The notes below the pieces were generated by a model. The model was not told the origin of the DNA, did not search any database, and saw only the letters and a program-made list of their open reading frames with translations. A stretch of DNA of 6,950 bases from Candidatus Alistipes excrementipullorum (GTDB lineage: Bacteria; Bacteroidota; Bacteroidia; Bacteroidales; Rikenellaceae): contig DXGW01000166.1 of assembly GCA_019113665.1 (NCBI GenBank), positions 1-6,950 on the forward strand. Reading direction: 5' to 3'. The first letter of the stretch is position 1, and each line of letters starts with the position of its first letter. The position numbers were made by a program, and so were the translations under genes. Positions 5,232 to 6,950 of this stretch are shown one piece after another.

Positions 5232-6914
5232 ATGAACACGAAAAAAGCATTGCTTGCCGCACTGGCATTACTGTTGCCGGCAACAAACCTTACTGTGTAC
5301 GCACAGTCTGACCTCAAGTCGAAAGTCCCCCACTACCGGTTCTCCAACGATGAAAAGAGGCAGCGACAGGAACTGCGTGACAACCCGTTACTGAAGCGTT
5401 ATGCCCAATCGCGCGACAGGCTCGACTCGCTCGACCGCCACAGGCCTGCATACCACTTCATATCACCGGAAGGACGGTTGAACGACCCCAACGGATTGTG
5501 CTTCTGGAACGGCCGGTGGCACCTCTTCTACCAGGCATACCCGCCTGAAGATCCCCGTCAGCACTGGGGACACGCCGTCAGCGACGACATGATCCACTGG
5601 CAAGACCTGCCGTTGGCCATATATCCCGATCCCGAAAGCAAGGTCTATTCGGGTGCGACGTTTGTCGACGGCAATCGTGTTATCGCCGCATATCACGGTG
5701 TAGGCTACGGCAACATCGCAGCCATATCGACCGATCCGCTGCTGCTCAACTGGGAAAAACTGCCAGATCCGATTGTCCCGATAACAAAAAAAGGTGAAAA
5801 CAAGCCATACAACGTATTCGACCCGTGCATATGGCGCAAAGGCGAATACTACTACGCACTGTCGGCAGGGACACAGCCCACAGGCCCCGACGGCCAACGC
5901 GTGCCGGCCGAATATCTTTTCCGTTCGAAGGACCTGAAGCAGTGGGAATACATGCACCAGTTCATCGAGCACAACGACTATTCACTGGTCGGCGATGACG
6001 GAGCCTGCCCCTATTTCTGGCCGATCGGCGACAAGGGCAAGCACATACTTCTGCATTTCAGCCACAAGAGCGGCGGCAAATATCTGATAGGCGACTACGA
6101 TACCGCCGCAGACAAGTTCATAGTCACGGGTGGAGGAAACTTCAACCACGGCCCCGTCAGCAACGGCGGCGTACACGCTCCGTCGGCATTCCCCGACGGC
6201 AATGGCGGAATCGTTGCCATCTTCAACATGACCAGCGGCAAACGCATTGGCGGCAACTCGTACAGCGAGTTGATGACACTGCCGCGGCTGCTTACGCTCG
6301 ACAGTCTCGGGTTCCTCCGCATTCAGCCATACGGGGACATCGAGTCGCTGCGCGGGGAATGCGTATCCTTGAGCGATATGGCCCTGCCGGCCAACAGGGA
6401 GATCGTTCTCGACGAGGTCAAAGGAAATACCATGGAGATCGAAGCCGAAATAGATATGTGCGGAGCCCCGGCGGTCGAAATCGACGTACTGCGGTCTCCC
6501 CAAAAGGAGGAGTACACCCGCATAGTATTCTACCGCAACGGCGGATATCCGGACCGTACCAAACCGTCACGCAGCAAACTTCGGGCATCGGCCATTGCAA
6601 TCGACAACTCGTGCGGATCGCTGTCTGAAGATGTACGGCCGCGCGTCACCGAAACGGCCGACGTATATTTAAACAAGGACGAGAATGTGAAATTACGCAT
6701 ATTCATCGACCGCAGCGTCGTCGAAGTCTTCGTCAACGGGCGGCAGTGCATTGCCGTAAGGACATATCCGACGCTCGACGAAAGCACCGGTGTGTCGATA
6801 CGCTCGTTCGGCAAGGAGGCTCGGCTCGTAAAACTCGATGCATGGCAGATGGACAACATATACCACCCCGCCAAGGAGGCAACTGACGGGTCGGGAAACG
6901 CACTAAGGAGATAA
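5232..6914 (+). CDS. Secreted GH32-family glycoside hydrolase (fructosidase-like), atypical active site
   Basis: The 560-residue product is a GH32 protein, a family of invertases, levanases and inulinases acting on fructose-containing sugars. A type I signal peptide (residues 1-24, probable cut at VYA/QS) exports it. A charged, probably helical stretch (about 27-72) precedes the five-bladed propeller (about 74-370). Conserved blocks are GRLNDPNGLCFW with nucleophile Asp85, LFYQ (98-101), HWGHAVSDDMIHW (111-123), YSGATF (139-144) and FDPCIW (196-201) with stabiliser Asp197. GVHAPSAFPDG (313-323) follows. The C-terminal beta-sandwich (about 385-540) carries LRIFIDRSVVEVFVNG (488-503). Two catalytic motifs deviate: the acid/base motif ECP reads ACP (Ala258 in GDDGACPYFWP) and RDP reads FDP. 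The enzyme may use another acid, such as Asp255 or Asp256, or have altered activity. The frame is open upstream inside the NPP gene; the ATG at 5232 gives the signal peptide. No SusC/SusD genes adjoin it in the window. Confidence 0.93.
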   Translation: MNTKKALLAALALLLPATNLTVYAQSDLKSKVPHYRFSNDEKRQRQELRDNPLLKRYAQSRDRLDSLDRHRPAYHFISPEGRLNDPNGLCFWNGRWHLFYQAYPPEDPRQHWGHAVSDDMIHWQDLPLAIYPDPESKVYSGATFVDGNRVIAAYHGVGYGNIAAISTDPLLLNWEKLPDPIVPITKKGENKPYNVFDPCIWRKGEYYYALSAGTQPTGPDGQRVPAEYLFRSKDLKQWEYMHQFIEHNDYSLVGDDGACPYFWPIGDKGKHILLHFSHKSGGKYLIGDYDTAADKFIVTGGGNFNHGPVSNGGVHAPSAFPDGNGGIVAIFNMTSGKRIGGNSYSELMTLPRLLTLDSLGFLRIQPYGDIESLRGECVSLSDMALPANREIVLDEVKGNTMEIEAEIDMCGAPAVEIDVLRSPQKEEYTRIVFYRNGGYPDRTKPSRSKLRASAIAIDNSCGSLSEDVRPRVTETADVYLNKDENVKLRIFIDRSVVEVFVNGRQCIAVRTYPTLDESTGVSIRSFGKEARLVKLDAWQMDNIYHPAKEATDGSGNALRR

Positions 6915-6950
6915 ATTACGGGTGAATGGCCGGAGCGTTACATAAACAGG
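6915..6950. other. Short 3' end of window without recognisable feature
   Basis: The 36 bases after the GH32 stop contain no hairpin with a T-run, no promoter box and no recognisable start of another gene. Confidence 0.6.

Noticed and set aside
6943..6950. TAAACAGG at the window end, matching 1563-1570
   Set aside because: Eight matching bases are expected by chance and the context is cut off; it does not support a repeat family.

Overview
The window looks like chromosomal DNA from a member of the Bacteroidales, probably Alistipes-like (family Rikenellaceae). Three things suggest this. The genes are moderately GC-rich with AT-rich gaps. Starts lack Shine-Dalgarno sequences. Several genes are preceded by the Bacteroidetes sigma -7 box TAnnTTTG, sometimes with a TTG/TTTG element about 19-20 bp upstream. 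The genus is an inference from composition and gene types, not a demonstrated assignment. The gene content is housekeeping or ordinary accessory. I see no rRNA, tRNA, CRISPR array, insertion sequence, phage gene or defence system.

Layout: (1) 1-644, minus strand: the N-terminal 214 codons of dapF (diaminopimelate epimerase), cut by the window edge. (2) 645-734: a divergent promoter region. (3) 735-1565, plus: an alpha/beta-hydrolase with an intact Ser-Asp-His triad. (4) 1671-2318, plus: a DUF975-type integral membrane protein behind its own promoter. (5) 2319-2383: a short convergent gap with a 10-bp hairpin. (6) 2384-2767, minus: a YjbR/MmcQ-family small protein whose -7 box sits only four bases from its ATG, suggesting a leaderless mRNA. 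(7) 2768-2978: a divergent intergenic region with a small palindrome. (8) 2979-3923, plus: a YitT-family membrane protein with a C-terminal DUF2179 domain. (9) 3926-5140, plus: a lipoprotein of the nucleotide pyrophosphatase/phosphodiesterase (NPP) family, starting two bases after the YitT stop. (10) 5141-5231: a probable terminator and then a palindrome. (11) 5232-6914, plus: a secreted GH32-family glycosidase with unusual active-site motifs. (12) 6915-6950: 36 bases with nothing recognisable.

The genes do not form one pathway. dapF makes meso-diaminopimelate for lysine and peptidoglycan. YitT and the NPP lipoprotein are probably one transcription unit. The GH32 enzyme probably acts on fructose-containing sugars in the periplasm or outside the cell. 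No SusC/SusD transporter pair lies beside it inside the window.

The observation most worth following is in the GH32 protein. The nucleophile Asp is present, but the usual catalytic acid/base Glu of the 'ECP' motif is Ala, and the 'RDP' motif reads FDP. This suggests a divergent subfamily with a relocated acid/base or a changed function. No new multi-gene system is evident.
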